NCBI RefSeq assembly: GCF_017305915.1
Contig: NZ_JAFKJN010000021.1
Coordinates: 91,681 to 155,680, forward strand
From: Reyranella sp.
GTDB taxonomy: Bacteria; Pseudomonadota; Alphaproteobacteria; Reyranellales; Reyranellaceae
Reading direction: 5' to 3'
Length of the DNA: 64,000 nucleotides
The notes under the pieces are model-generated. The model saw only the letters and a program-made list of their open reading frames with translations. It was not told the DNA's origin and ran no database searches. Shown piece after piece: positions 25,213 to 39,308 of this stretch. How positions within the stretch are numbered: the first letter of the stretch is position 1; each line of letters opens with the position of its first letter. The position numbers and the translations under genes were made by a program.

Positions 25213-26000
25213 AGCCGAACGGGAACCGCCGCCTGCTCGTCGCGCTCTGCACGCTGATCTACGTCTTCCTGATGCTGCCGCTGGTCGTGGTGTTCCCGAT
25301 CTCGCTGAGCTCCGCGCCCTACATGCAGTTCCCGCCGCCCGGCCTCAGCACCCAGTGGTACGAGCGCTATCTCGACGATCCGCAATGGATCGACGCCACC
25401 GTGCGCTCGCTCTATGTCGGCGGCGCCACGGCGGTGCTGGCGCTGCTGCTCGGCGTGCCGCTCGCCTTCAGCCTGGCGCGCGGCCGCTACGCCGGCCGGA
25501 TCGCGGTCGATCGGCTGGCGCTGGCGCCCCTGATCGTGCCGGTCATCATCCTGTCGGTCGGCCTGTACGGCCTGTTCGCCAAGCTGAAGCTGATCGGCGA
25601 ATGGTACGGGCTGGTGGTGGCCCACACCGTGCTGGCCCTGCCGTTCGTGGTGCTGGTCATGATGGCGGGCCTGCGCGACTTCGATCGCGCGCTGGAGCAG
25701 GCGGCGGAAGGGCTGGGCGCCAGCCGCCTGCAAACCCTGTTCCGCGTCACCCTGCCGTTGCTGCGGCCGAGCCTGGTCTCGGCCGGCCTGCTCGCCTTCA
25801 TCTCGTCGTTCGACGAGCTGGTGGTCGCGCTGTTCCTCGCCGGCCCGAACATGACCTTGCCCAAGAAGATGTTCGACAACATCCTGATGGAGATCGATCC
25901 GACCATCGCCGCCGTGTCGGTGATGCAGATCGTCCTGGTCTCGATCGTGCTCGTCCTGATCGGTCGTTTCGGGCGTGGGCTGCAAGGCAGCGCGCGCTAG
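25209..26000 (+). CDS. Polyamine-type ABC transporter permease (PotC-like)
   Basis: 263 aa, six predicted spans, beginning LLVALCTLIYVFLMLPLVVVFPISLSSA. It has LEQAAEGLGASRLQTLFRVTLPLLRPSLVSAG as the EAA loop and FISSFDELVVALFLAGPNMTLPKKMF, a classic PotC segment. The ATG at 25209 overlaps the previous stop (ATGA). It ends 11 bases before the oxidase start codon. Confidence 0.93.
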   Translation: MKPNGNRRLLVALCTLIYVFLMLPLVVVFPISLSSAPYMQFPPPGLSTQWYERYLDDPQWIDATVRSLYVGGATAVLALLLGVPLAFSLARGRYAGRIAVDRLALAPLIVPVIILSVGLYGLFAKLKLIGEWYGLVVAHTVLALPFVVLVMMAGLRDFDRALEQAAEGLGASRLQTLFRVTLPLLRPSLVSAGLLAFISSFDELVVALFLAGPNMTLPKKMFDNILMEIDPTIAAVSVMQIVLVSIVLVLIGRFGRGLQGSAR

Positions 26001-26011
26001 AAGGAGTAGCC

Positions 26012-27343
26012 ATGGCTGACACCGTGTTCCACAAGGACTTCAAGGCGATGCCGTGGTGGTGGGAATGGTGGCATCCCAACAACGACCTGTCGCAAGACCC
26101 GCCGCTCAAGACCGACGTGCTGGTGGTCGGCGCGGGCTATGGCGGCCTGTCGACCGCGCTGGAGCTCGGCCGCTCCGGCGTCGACGTGACGGTGCTGGAG
26201 CGCGGCGATTTCGGCGTCGGCGCCTCGACTCGCAACGGCGGCGGGGTGAGCGGCGGCACCACCATGGGCAAGGGCTTCTCCGGCAAGGGCGTCGGCGGCG
26301 ATGCCGAGGCCTGGAAGCAGATCATGCAGCGCATGCTGGCCGACGCCGCCGATTCGCTCAGCCAGGTCGAGACGGTGATCCGCCGCGAGGGCATCGAATG
26401 CCACTGGCGCATGAACGGCCGCTTCAGCGGCGCCTACACGCCGCGCCACTTCCAGGAGCAGGCGGCCAAGGTCGGCACCTACAATGCGAGCGCCGGGCTC
26501 GGAACGTACATGATCCCGCGTGAAAAACAGCGCGAGGAGATCGCGTCGGACTATTACTACGGCGGCATGGTGGTGGAGCGCACGGGCCAGCTTAACCCGG
26601 CGCTCTATTACGGCGGCCTGCTCGCGGCCACGCATCGCGCCGGCGCCAAGCTGTGCGCGCAGTGCAATGCCGAGCAGATCGAGCGCAAGTCCGGCGGTTT
26701 TCGCGTGCTCACCAGCAAGGGCCCGATCGAGGCGAAAGAGGTCGTGATCGCGACCAACGGCTACACCACCGAGCTGACGCCGACGCTCCGGCGCAAGCTG
26801 GTGCCGGTGGCCAGCCACATCATCGCGACCGAGGAACTGCCCGAGGACCTGGTCCGCAGCCTGATCCCCAAGAATCGCGTGGTCAGCGATACCAAGCGGG
26901 TGCTCTGCTATTACCGCCAGTCGCCCGACTTCAAGCGCGTGATCTTCGGCGGCCGGGCGCGCTTCACCCAGGTGACGCCCGAGGTCAGCGCGCCGGTGCT
27001 GCACGGCTACATGCTGGAACGCTGGCCGCAGCTCAAGGGCGTGAAAGTCACCCACGCCTGGACCGGCAACGTCGCCTTCGCCTTCGACTTCCTGCCGCAC
27101 ATGGGCATGGAGCAGGGCATGCACTACCTGATGGCCTGCAACGGCTCGGGCGTGGCGATGATGAGCTATCTCGGCTACCAGACCGCGCGCAAGATCGTCG
27201 GCGGCACGAACGCGCCGGTGAACGCCTTCGACGGCCAGCCCTTCCCGACCGTGCCGTTCTACAGCGGCAATCCCGAATGGGTGCTGCCGTTCGTCGGCGC
27301 CTGGTACCGCACCCGCGACTGGTGGGACCGGGTAAGGGCGTAG
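26012..27343 (+). CDS. FAD-dependent amine/amino acid oxidoreductase (DadA/PuuB-like)
   Basis: 443 aa with a Rossmann FAD-binding entry TDVLVVGAGYGGLSTALELGRSGVDVTVLERG (residues 34-65; GxGxxG present) and GASTRNGGGVSGG, the DAO-family flavin loop typical of gamma-glutamylputrescine oxidases and similar enzymes. The C-terminal HAWTGNVAFAFDFLPHMG and YLMACNGSGVAMMSYLG are the conserved FAD-closing region. It is last in the polyamine-type transporter operon, with aaggag five bases before the ATG, and probably oxidises the imported amine. Exact substrate unknown. Confidence 0.92.
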   Translation: MADTVFHKDFKAMPWWWEWWHPNNDLSQDPPLKTDVLVVGAGYGGLSTALELGRSGVDVTVLERGDFGVGASTRNGGGVSGGTTMGKGFSGKGVGGDAEAWKQIMQRMLADAADSLSQVETVIRREGIECHWRMNGRFSGAYTPRHFQEQAAKVGTYNASAGLGTYMIPREKQREEIASDYYYGGMVVERTGQLNPALYYGGLLAATHRAGAKLCAQCNAEQIERKSGGFRVLTSKGPIEAKEVVIATNGYTTELTPTLRRKLVPVASHIIATEELPEDLVRSLIPKNRVVSDTKRVLCYYRQSPDFKRVIFGGRARFTQVTPEVSAPVLHGYMLERWPQLKGVKVTHAWTGNVAFAFDFLPHMGMEQGMHYLMACNGSGVAMMSYLGYQTARKIVGGTNAPVNAFDGQPFPTVPFYSGNPEWVLPFVGAWYRTRDWWDRVRA

Positions 27344-27350
27344 AATTCAC

Positions 27351-27374
27351 CCGGACCGCGGTCCGGATGATTTT
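27351..27374. terminator. Convergent terminator palindrome
   Basis: ccggaccgcggtccgg (27351-27366) is a perfect palindrome followed on the plus strand by atgatttt. It sits between the convergent oxidase and kinase genes and can serve both strands. The loop must be very short, so efficiency is uncertain. Confidence 0.5.
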
Positions 27375-29245
27375 CAGTCGGCTTCGGCGGCCCGCAAGGG
27401 CACCGGGGTGTCGAGCAGCGAGACCAGCACGCGTTCGAGCGATTCCGGCTCGATCGGCTTCTGCAGCAGCGGCACGTTGGCGTAGCGCCGGTCGATGCTG
27501 TCGCGCTGGTAGCCGGTCAGAAACACGAACGGCACGCCGTGCGCGGTCAGGAAGTCGGCCAGCGGCTCGGCCAGCTCGCCCGCCAGGTTGAAGTCGAGCA
27601 GCGCGCCGTCGAAGCGCTCGACCTTGGCGGCGGCCAGGCCGTCGGCCAGCCGGGCGTAGGGGCCGATCACGATCGCGCCCAGGCTTTCGAGCAGCTTCTT
27701 GGCCATCATGCCGACCAGGAACTCGTCCTCGACCATCAGCAGGCGCTTGCCCGACAGGCCGCGCGGCAGCGACTGGGCCCCGGCCTTCGACGGCGTCGTC
27801 GGATTCTGCGGCATCGGGTCGGGCGTGACGATCTGCGCCCGCGGGATCATCAGGCGGCAGCGCAGGCCCTCGGGGCGCCAGTCGTAGTCGACGCCGCCGC
27901 GGAACTGCGCCTCGATCGACGACCGCACAATCGACAGGCCGAAGCCCAGCGACGAGGGCGGCTTGGCCGGCGGCCCGCCGGTCTCCTCCCATTCGAGCTC
28001 GAGCGCATCGGAGCCGATCGACCAGGTGACCTTGAGCTTGCCGGTGTCGGTCGACAGCGCGCCGTACTTCGCGGCGTTGGTTGCGAGCTCGTGCAGGGCG
28101 AGCGCCACGGCCTGGGCGGTGGCCGGCAGCAGCATCGCCGGCGAGCCCTCGGCCGCGACGCGCTCGCGATCGTCGGCGCGATAGGGCGCCATCTCCTCGT
28201 CGACGATCTGGCGCAGGTTGGCGCCCTGCCAGCGCGTCGCCGACAGGAGGTTGTGCGTGGCAGCCAGCGCGTGGATGCGGCCCTCAACCGTCGAGATGAA
28301 GTCGGCCGTGGTCTGGGCCTTGGTCAGCCTGAGGACCGACAGCACCACGGCCAGCATGTTCTTGGCGCGATGGTCGACCTCGCGGGCGAGCAGCAGCTGG
28401 CGCTCCTCGGCGCGCTTGCGGTCGGTGACGTCGACGGTGACGCCGGTCATGCGCAGCGGCTTGCCGTCGGGCTCGCGGCTGATGATGCCGGCGCCGTAGC
28501 ACCAGCGCACCTCGCCGCTCGGCCGGACGATACGGAACTCGACCTGGAAGCGCGACCCGCCCTCGGCGACCAGCCCCGCCACCGAGCTTCGCTCGCGGTC
28601 CTCGGGATGCATCATCGCCTCGATGTGCTCGACGGTCGGCTGGAAGGCCGCCGGATCGACGCCGAAGATGCGGTAAGGGCCGTCGTCCCATTCGATGTGG
28701 CCGGTGGCGAGGTCGACCTCCCACGAGCCCATGTCGCCCGCCGACAGCGCGATCGAGCGCCGTTCCTCGCTCTGGCGCAGCTTCTCGGTCTGCGCCTCGA
28801 GCTCGGCGGTGCGCGCGGCGACGCGCTGCTCGAGCTCGGCATTCAGCGTCTCGAGCTGGCGGGTCTTGCGGTAGAGCTCGGTGAACACCCGGACCTTGGC
28901 GCGCAGCACCTCGGGCACCACCGGCACGGTGACGTAGTCGACCGCGCCGATCTCGTAGCCGCGCAGATGGTCGGTCTCGGCGATCTGCACGCCCGAGACG
29001 AAGATCATGGCGAGCTTCTGGAAGCGTGGATGCTCGCGGATCATCGCCGCGAGCTGGAAGCCGTCGATCTGCGGCATCACCACGTCGATCAGCACGACGG
29101 CGATGTCGGTCTTGAGCAGGATGCCGAGCGCCTCGTGCGGCGAGTTGGCCTTGATCAGGTTCTCGCCAAGCTCCTCGAGGATGACCTCGTAGCTCAGGAG
29201 CTTGGCTGGCTGGTCGTCCACCAGGAGGATGTTGACCTTGTCCAT
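27374..29245 (-). CDS. Hybrid signalling protein: REC - PAS - HWE histidine kinase - REC
   Basis: 623 aa and soluble. The receiver domain at 5-120 has phospho-acceptor D54 (LIDVVMPQIDGF). A short coiled linker lies at 128-162, and a PAS/PAC domain at 163-277 (GSWEVDLATGHIEW ... TGVTVDVTDRKRAEER). The HWE/HisKA_2 kinase core has H292 in EVDHRAKNMLAVVLS and an ATPase domain with HELATNAAKYGAL and LGFGLSIVRSSIEAQ. A C-terminal receiver at 500-612 has D551 (LLDFNLAGE). It lies 31 bases downstream of the giant multi-HAMP kinase on the same strand, so both are likely one operon. Confidence 0.93.
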   Translation of the reverse strand: MDKVNILLVDDQPAKLLSYEVILEELGENLIKANSPHEALGILLKTDIAVVLIDVVMPQIDGFQLAAMIREHPRFQKLAMIFVSGVQIAETDHLRGYEIGAVDYVTVPVVPEVLRAKVRVFTELYRKTRQLETLNAELEQRVAARTAELEAQTEKLRQSEERRSIALSAGDMGSWEVDLATGHIEWDDGPYRIFGVDPAAFQPTVEHIEAMMHPEDRERSSVAGLVAEGGSRFQVEFRIVRPSGEVRWCYGAGIISREPDGKPLRMTGVTVDVTDRKRAEERQLLLAREVDHRAKNMLAVVLSVLRLTKAQTTADFISTVEGRIHALAATHNLLSATRWQGANLRQIVDEEMAPYRADDRERVAAEGSPAMLLPATAQAVALALHELATNAAKYGALSTDTGKLKVTWSIGSDALELEWEETGGPPAKPPSSLGFGLSIVRSSIEAQFRGGVDYDWRPEGLRCRLMIPRAQIVTPDPMPQNPTTPSKAGAQSLPRGLSGKRLLMVEDEFLVGMMAKKLLESLGAIVIGPYARLADGLAAAKVERFDGALLDFNLAGELAEPLADFLTAHGVPFVFLTGYQRDSIDRRYANVPLLQKPIEPESLERVLVSLLDTPVPLRAAEAD

Positions 29246-29276
29246 GACGCGGTGTGCGGCTGGTCCTTGATGTCTT

Positions 29277-34721
<5,445 letters not shown>

Positions 34722-34852
34722 TTCTGGAAACCCCCGAAACTTCCACTATACGGCCACAGGATTTACGCACGCCGTCCAGGGACTGCCCCCGCCAGCTCGC
34801 ACTCCGCCCCGTAAGCGAATTCAACGCCCGCCGCGAAAGCCGGTTGCGCGGG

Positions 34853-34869
34853 CGATACAATTTATATCG
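34853..34869. promoter_or_regulatory. AT-rich near-palindrome upstream of the giant kinase gene
   Basis: CGATACAATTTATATCG has 7 of 8 symmetric base pairs about a central T and is strikingly AT-rich in this GC-rich region. It is about 130 bases upstream of the kinase start, just after the stop of the receptor gene. It could be an operator, or a promoter -10 with flanking symmetry; neither is proven. Confidence 0.3.
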
Positions 34870-34881
34870 AGGATAGAATAT

Positions 34882-35613
34882 CTAGCGGTTGGTCAATGGC
34901 GCGACCGACAATCCCTTGACCTTGTGCTTTTCGATCAAGTTCGCCACCAGACCGGACTTTTTGGCGTTTTCAATGAACTCGGCGATGTAGCGGGCGCCCT
35001 CGGCCGCCGGCTTGTTGCAGCCCACCGCCTGCTGCACTGCACTGAACTTGCCCGGCAGGATGGTCGCGCCCGGCATCTTCTCGATGTCCTTCAGCAGGCC
35101 CGGCCGCAGCCCGGCAAGGACGTCGATCTTGTCGTCCTTGAACTTGTTGAAGGCGCCGTCGAGGCCGGCAATCTGGATCAGCTCGGCATTCTTGATGTTG
35201 TTCTCCAGCCACAGGCCGTAGGCCGAGCGGGCCGAGGTCACGACCTTCACGCCCTTCCTGTCGACCTGGTCGATCGAGGTGATGGCTGAGCCCGGCGGCA
35301 CCATGTAGGTCGCCTCGATCTCGACGTAGGCGGCGCTGAAGGTCATCACCGCCGCGCGCTGCGGCTCGGCGCCGATCAGGCCGATGTCCCAGATGTTCTT
35401 GCCGGCCTGGTCGGCCAGCTCGCCCGGGCTCTTGAAGGTGACGTAGTGGATCGGCACGCCCAGCGACTTGGCGATCGCGGCCGCCACGTCGGGCGCCACG
35501 CCTTCGGGCTCCGAACTGGCGCTGCGGCCGGTGACCAGCAGGAAGTTGGAGAGGTTGATTCCGGCGCGCAGAACGCCAGTGGGAGCGAGCTCGGCTCGGG
35601 CTTTGTCGGACAT
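34882..35613 (-). CDS. Amino-acid-type solute-binding protein (PBPb fold) without signal peptide
   Basis: 243 aa. The fold is clear from LRAGINLSNFLLVTG, GVAPDVAAAIAKSLGVPIHYVTF, WDIGLIGAEPQRAAVMTFSAAYVEIEATYMVPPGSAI and VKVVTSARSAYGLWLENNI. No leader precedes the fold, since the ATG at 35613 is only 16 residues from it. Either it is a cytoplasmic sensor-like binding protein or the true start is missing. It is adjacent to and codirectional with the giant kinase; co-regulation or ligand sensing is an attractive inference. Confidence 0.82.
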   Translation of the reverse strand: MSDKARAELAPTGVLRAGINLSNFLLVTGRSASSEPEGVAPDVAAAIAKSLGVPIHYVTFKSPGELADQAGKNIWDIGLIGAEPQRAAVMTFSAAYVEIEATYMVPPGSAITSIDQVDRKGVKVVTSARSAYGLWLENNIKNAELIQIAGLDGAFNKFKDDKIDVLAGLRPGLLKDIEKMPGATILPGKFSAVQQAVGCNKPAAEGARYIAEFIENAKKSGLVANLIEKHKVKGLSVAPLTNR

Positions 35614-35640
35614 GCTGGCAGTCTATACTTCCGGCAGTCC

Positions 35641-35712
35641 GTGTCATCCCGAGCGTAGCGAAGGATCTAGAGGGCCACGAGCATGGATCCCTCGCTGCGC
35701 TCGGGATGACAC
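35641..35712. repeat. Inverted repeat of the tcatcccgagcg family
   Basis: Arms gtgtcatcccgagcg (35641-35655) and cgctcgggatgacac (35698-35712), with gtagcgaaggatct next to the left arm. A close relative is at 43135-43224 and a fragment at 55951. It fills the divergent gap before the enolase-superfamily gene, so the promoter there must overlap it. Confidence 0.8.
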
Positions 35713-35737
35713 GGGACGCCATTGGGGGGAAGACCGA

Positions 35738-36841
35738 ATGAAGATCACCGATGTCTCGCTGACCCTGTTCGCCTGGGACGACATCCCGCCGACCCAGTAC
35801 GGCCTGCACAGCCGCTTCTCCGGCTCCAGTGCGCTCGGCTTGCTGCGCATCCGCACCGACGACGGCGTCGAGGGCCACGCGTTTCTCGGGTCGGCATCCA
35901 ATTCCGCAACGACCGACGGCCAGGGGCTGATCACGCACCTCAAGCCGGTGCTGATGGGCAAGGACCCGTTGCATCGCGAGGCCATCGTCGCCGAGCTGTG
36001 GCGCAAGCAGCGTGCGTCAGGCGTACGCGCGATCGGCGCGGCCGACGTAGCGCTGTGGGACCTCTGCGGCAAGATCATGGGCCAGCCGATCCATCGGCTG
36101 CTCGGCACCTTCCGCGAATCGGTGCCGGCCTATGCCAGCTCGGCGGTGCTCGGCTCGGCGCAGGAATATGCCGAGCAGGCGCTCGAATACAAGGAGTACG
36201 GCTGGGCCGCCTACAAGATCCATCCGCCGACCCGCTGGCAGGAAGACATCAAGGTCTGCGAGGCGGTGCGCAGGGCGGTCGGCGACTACACCATCATGCT
36301 CGATTCGACCTGGTCCTACGATTACCCGGCAGCGGTGCGGGTCGGCCGCGCGGTCGAGGAGATGGGCTACTACTGGTACGAGGATCCGCTGCACGACCAG
36401 GATATCTACAACTACGTCAAGCTGAAGCAGCAGCTCTCGATCCCGATCCTCGCCACCGAGTACCCGATCGCCGGCTTCGAATCCTACCAGCCGTGGATCA
36501 TGCTGCAGGCGACCGATTTTTTGCGCGGTGATGTTGCCGTCAAGGGCGGCATCACGACGCTGGTGAAGACCGCGCACCTCGCCGAAGCCTTCCGCATGAG
36601 CTACGAGGTCCATCACGGCGGCAACTCGCTGAACAACGTCGCCAACCTCCACGTCATCGCCTCGATCCGCAACACCACCTTCTTCGAGGTGCTGCTGCCC
36701 GACGGCGCGCAGAAGTACGGCCTGGAGAAGGACATCGTGGTCGGGCGCGACGGCATGGTGCACGTGCCCAACGCGCCGGGCCTCGGTGCGGCGATCGACT
36801 TCAAGCTGATCGAGCGCAAGAAGATCGCGGTGCTGAGCTGA
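35738..36841 (+). CDS. Enolase-superfamily enzyme (mandelate racemase/muconate lactonising type)
   Basis: 367 aa. The capping domain (1-125) is followed by a TIM barrel. Metal ligands appear to be D189 (IMLDSTWSY), E215 (WYEDPLHD) and E241 (ATEYPIAGF). The KxK position is K160-I-H162, with His replacing the second lysine, and a His-containing loop (VHHGGNSLNN) supplies a general base or acid. These features fit an acid-sugar dehydratase or racemase; the substrate cannot be set. The ATG at 35738 has ggggggaaga upstream. It overlaps the DUF188 gene by 4 bp. Confidence 0.9.
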   Translation: MKITDVSLTLFAWDDIPPTQYGLHSRFSGSSALGLLRIRTDDGVEGHAFLGSASNSATTDGQGLITHLKPVLMGKDPLHREAIVAELWRKQRASGVRAIGAADVALWDLCGKIMGQPIHRLLGTFRESVPAYASSAVLGSAQEYAEQALEYKEYGWAAYKIHPPTRWQEDIKVCEAVRRAVGDYTIMLDSTWSYDYPAAVRVGRAVEEMGYYWYEDPLHDQDIYNYVKLKQQLSIPILATEYPIAGFESYQPWIMLQATDFLRGDVAVKGGITTLVKTAHLAEAFRMSYEVHHGGNSLNNVANLHVIASIRNTTFFEVLLPDGAQKYGLEKDIVVGRDGMVHVPNAPGLGAAIDFKLIERKKIAVLS

Positions 36842-37296
36842 CCGAGATCTACGTCGATGCCGACGCCTGCCCGGTGAAGAACGAGATCTACCGGGTGGCC
36901 GAGCGCTACGGCCTCAAGGTGTTCGTCGTCAGCAATTCGTATCTCAACGTGCCGCGCGACCCGCGCCTCTCACTGGTCGTGGTGAGCGACAGCTTCGACG
37001 CCGCCGACAACTGGATCGCCGAGCGGGCCGGGCCGGGCGACATCGTGATCACCGCCGACATCCCGCTCGCCGACCGCAGCCTCAAGGCCGGCGCCACGGT
37101 GATCGGCAACACCGGCGTGCCGTTCACCACGGCCTCGATCGGCTTGGCGATGGCCAACCGCGAGCTGCTGTCCAACCTGCGCGCCATGGGCGAGGTGACG
37201 GGCGGGCCCAAGCCGATGGCGCCGCGCGATCGCTCGCGGTTCCTCTCGGCGCTCGACGAGGCCATCCAGAAGATCAGACGCCAAAAGATCGGATGA
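36838..37296 (+). CDS. DUF188 (YaiI/YqxD) family protein, apparent CTG start
   Basis: 152 aa. The family hallmark is an N-terminal I-x-V-D-A-D-A-C-P-V motif, here EIYVDADACPVKNEIYRVAERYG, with later FVVSNSYLN, DNWIAERAGPGDIVITADIPLADR and GNTGVPFTTASIG. To include this essential motif, translation must begin at CTG 36838, which overlaps the previous TGA as CTGA. The first conventional start (GTG 36874) would delete the aspartates that define the PIN-like active site. Function of the family is unknown; a nuclease-like fold has been suggested. Confidence 0.85.
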   Translation: MTEIYVDADACPVKNEIYRVAERYGLKVFVVSNSYLNVPRDPRLSLVVVSDSFDAADNWIAERAGPGDIVITADIPLADRSLKAGATVIGNTGVPFTTASIGLAMANRELLSNLRAMGEVTGGPKPMAPRDRSRFLSALDEAIQKIRRQKIG

Positions 37297-37310
37297 GGGG
37301 GAAGGGCGAG

Positions 37311-37470
37311 ATGATGAGAGCGGTGGCGTTCGCCGTCGCGTTGTGTGCGCTTGCGCTCCCGGCCTGGGCGCAGGCCTGGCCGACCAAGCCGATCCGGCTC
37401 ATCGCGCCCTTCGCGCGCCGGGCGGCAGCGGCGACAGCCGCCCGTTCGCTCATCATCTCACAAGCCGAAT
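37311..37470 (+). pseudogene. Truncated, frameshifted N-terminus of a Bug/TctC receptor
   Basis: From ATG 37311: MMRAVAFAVALCALALPAWAQAWPTKPIRLIAPFA is a signal peptide plus the exact TctC entry. A one-base slip near 37423 is then needed to read PGGSGDSRP, the expected continuation. After about 37445 family similarity stops. The remaining ~290 residues are absent. Intergenic to 37576 shows nothing else recognisable. Confidence 0.8.
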
Positions 37471-37576
37471 ACACAAGGGATCATGAGCCGCAGGTTCCGA
37501 CGTTCTTGTCGATTCTGCACCGCGCGGGCTCTCGCGCTTGACTACAAACGCTGCCGCCCGCCGATCGTTAGCGGCG

Positions 37577-39172
37577 CTAACGATCCAGCCAGATGTCCTC
37601 GTAGCGGAACCCGTTGTAGACGCTGTTCACGTTGGCCACGTAGCCCTTCACGTAGGGCTGCATGCAGATCGCGGCGCGGTTCCACATCACGATCGGCCGC
37701 GCATTGTCCTCGAGCAGCTTCCTGTCGATCTCCCAGACGAGCTTCTTGCGCGCCTCGACGTCGGTCATCTGCGACTGCTTCTCCATCAGCTTCTCGATCT
37801 CGGGATTGCAGTAGCCGGTGTAGTTGCGCTCCGACTTGCAGGAGAAGTTCTCGAAGTAGTTCTGGTCGGGGTCGTCGACGCCGTTGCCGGTGGTGTTGAG
37901 CCCGACCTGGTACTGCTTGCGGCCGACCCGGGTGAACCACTGCGCGGTCTCGACGATCTCGACCTCGGCGTCGATCCAGATATCCTTGAGCTGGCCGGCC
38001 AGGATCACCGCCGGGTCCTTGTAGAGCGAGATGCCGCGCGTCTGGACCTTGAGCTGCAGATGCTTGTCGGGACCGTAGCCCGCCTTCTTCATCAGCTCGC
38101 GCGCCTGCTCGCGGTTCTTGGCGACGTCGGGGCCGTAGCCGGGCACCGCCTCGAACATCGCCTTGGGCATGCCCCAGACGCCGTCGCTCGGCGGCTGCAT
38201 GACGCCGCCGAGCTCCGCGTCGCCCTGGTTCAGGATGTCGACGAACGCCTTGCGGTCCATGCCGAGGTTGACGGCCTGGCGCAGGTCCGGATTGTCGAAC
38301 GGCGGCGCGTCGCGGTTCAGGATCAGGTTGGTGCTGTTGTTCATCGACGTGACCTGGCACTGCGCCGCCGGCAGCTGGGTCTTGATGTCCTTCAAGATCG
38401 GGATCGTCACCTCCCACGGGAAGACGATGTCGAACCGGCCCGACACGAAGCTCAGCATCGCGGTGCCGCGGTTGGGCACGATGGTGAACTCGATGCCGTC
38501 GAGATAAGGCTTGCCCTTCTTCCAGTAGTCGGGATTGCGCTCGATCTTGATGCCCTCGTTCTGCTTGAACGAGACGAACCTGAACGGGCCGGTGCCGACC
38601 GGCTTGGTGCGCATCTGCGCCGCCGGCACGTGGCAGGGATACATCGGCGAGTAGCCCGAGGCGAGCAGCGACGGCAGCGACGGCTGCGGATGCTTGAGGT
38701 GGATCGTCGCCTCGTAGTCGCCGTTGGCGGTGACGCTCTCGAGGTTGCTGTACCAGGTCTTGCGCGGGTTGGTGCGCAGCTTGTTGTCGTCTCCCGCCTT
38801 GCCCGTGAGCAGATCGAAGGTGCAGACGACGTCCTTGGCGGTGAAGGGCTTGCCGTCGTGCCACTTCACGCCTTCCTGAAGCTTGAAGGTCAGCGCCTTG
38901 TTGTCGGCGCTCCAGCTCCACGACTTGGCGAGGTCGGGCACGATCGATTGCGGGCTGTTCTGCGCCTTCGTCTGGTCGTAGACGATCAGGTTGTTGAACA
39001 ACGGCATCATCGGGATGACGGTCGAGTTGGTCGACGATTCGTGGATCGACAGGGTCGGCGGATTGTCGCGGTGGTACATCTTGAGGATGCCGCCGCTCTT
39101 CTGGGCGAACGCAAGACCGCTGAAGCCGACGAGGAACGCCGCGACGACGCCCCCCAAAACGATTGGACGCAT
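37577..39172 (-). CDS. Peptide-type ABC transporter substrate-binding protein, family 5 (orphan)
   Basis: 531 aa with signal peptide MRPIVLGGVVAAFLVGFSGLAFA. Typical family 5 features are LTFKLQEGVKWHDGKPFTAKDVVCTFD, VGTGPFRFVSFKQNEGIKIERNPDYWKKGKPYLDGIEF and RQAVNLGMDRKAFVDILNQG. No peptide-type permease genes adjoin it. It is divergent from an iron-type receptor gene with a 136-base gap. It may donate ligand to a transporter encoded elsewhere. Confidence 0.92.
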   Translation of the reverse strand: MRPIVLGGVVAAFLVGFSGLAFAQKSGGILKMYHRDNPPTLSIHESSTNSTVIPMMPLFNNLIVYDQTKAQNSPQSIVPDLAKSWSWSADNKALTFKLQEGVKWHDGKPFTAKDVVCTFDLLTGKAGDDNKLRTNPRKTWYSNLESVTANGDYEATIHLKHPQPSLPSLLASGYSPMYPCHVPAAQMRTKPVGTGPFRFVSFKQNEGIKIERNPDYWKKGKPYLDGIEFTIVPNRGTAMLSFVSGRFDIVFPWEVTIPILKDIKTQLPAAQCQVTSMNNSTNLILNRDAPPFDNPDLRQAVNLGMDRKAFVDILNQGDAELGGVMQPPSDGVWGMPKAMFEAVPGYGPDVAKNREQARELMKKAGYGPDKHLQLKVQTRGISLYKDPAVILAGQLKDIWIDAEVEIVETAQWFTRVGRKQYQVGLNTTGNGVDDPDQNYFENFSCKSERNYTGYCNPEIEKLMEKQSQMTDVEARKKLVWEIDRKLLEDNARPIVMWNRAAICMQPYVKGYVANVNSVYNGFRYEDIWLDR

Positions 39173-39308
39173 ACTGTTTTCCTTCCCAGACGCGTCGCGT
39201 GTCTCCCGCCGAGCGGTGTCGCGACGTCGTTGCGGCGACATTGTACATTGCTCGTCGGGGCCCGACAGGCTCAAATCGCGTCCGCATCGCAAACGGGGAG
39301 TCCGAAAA

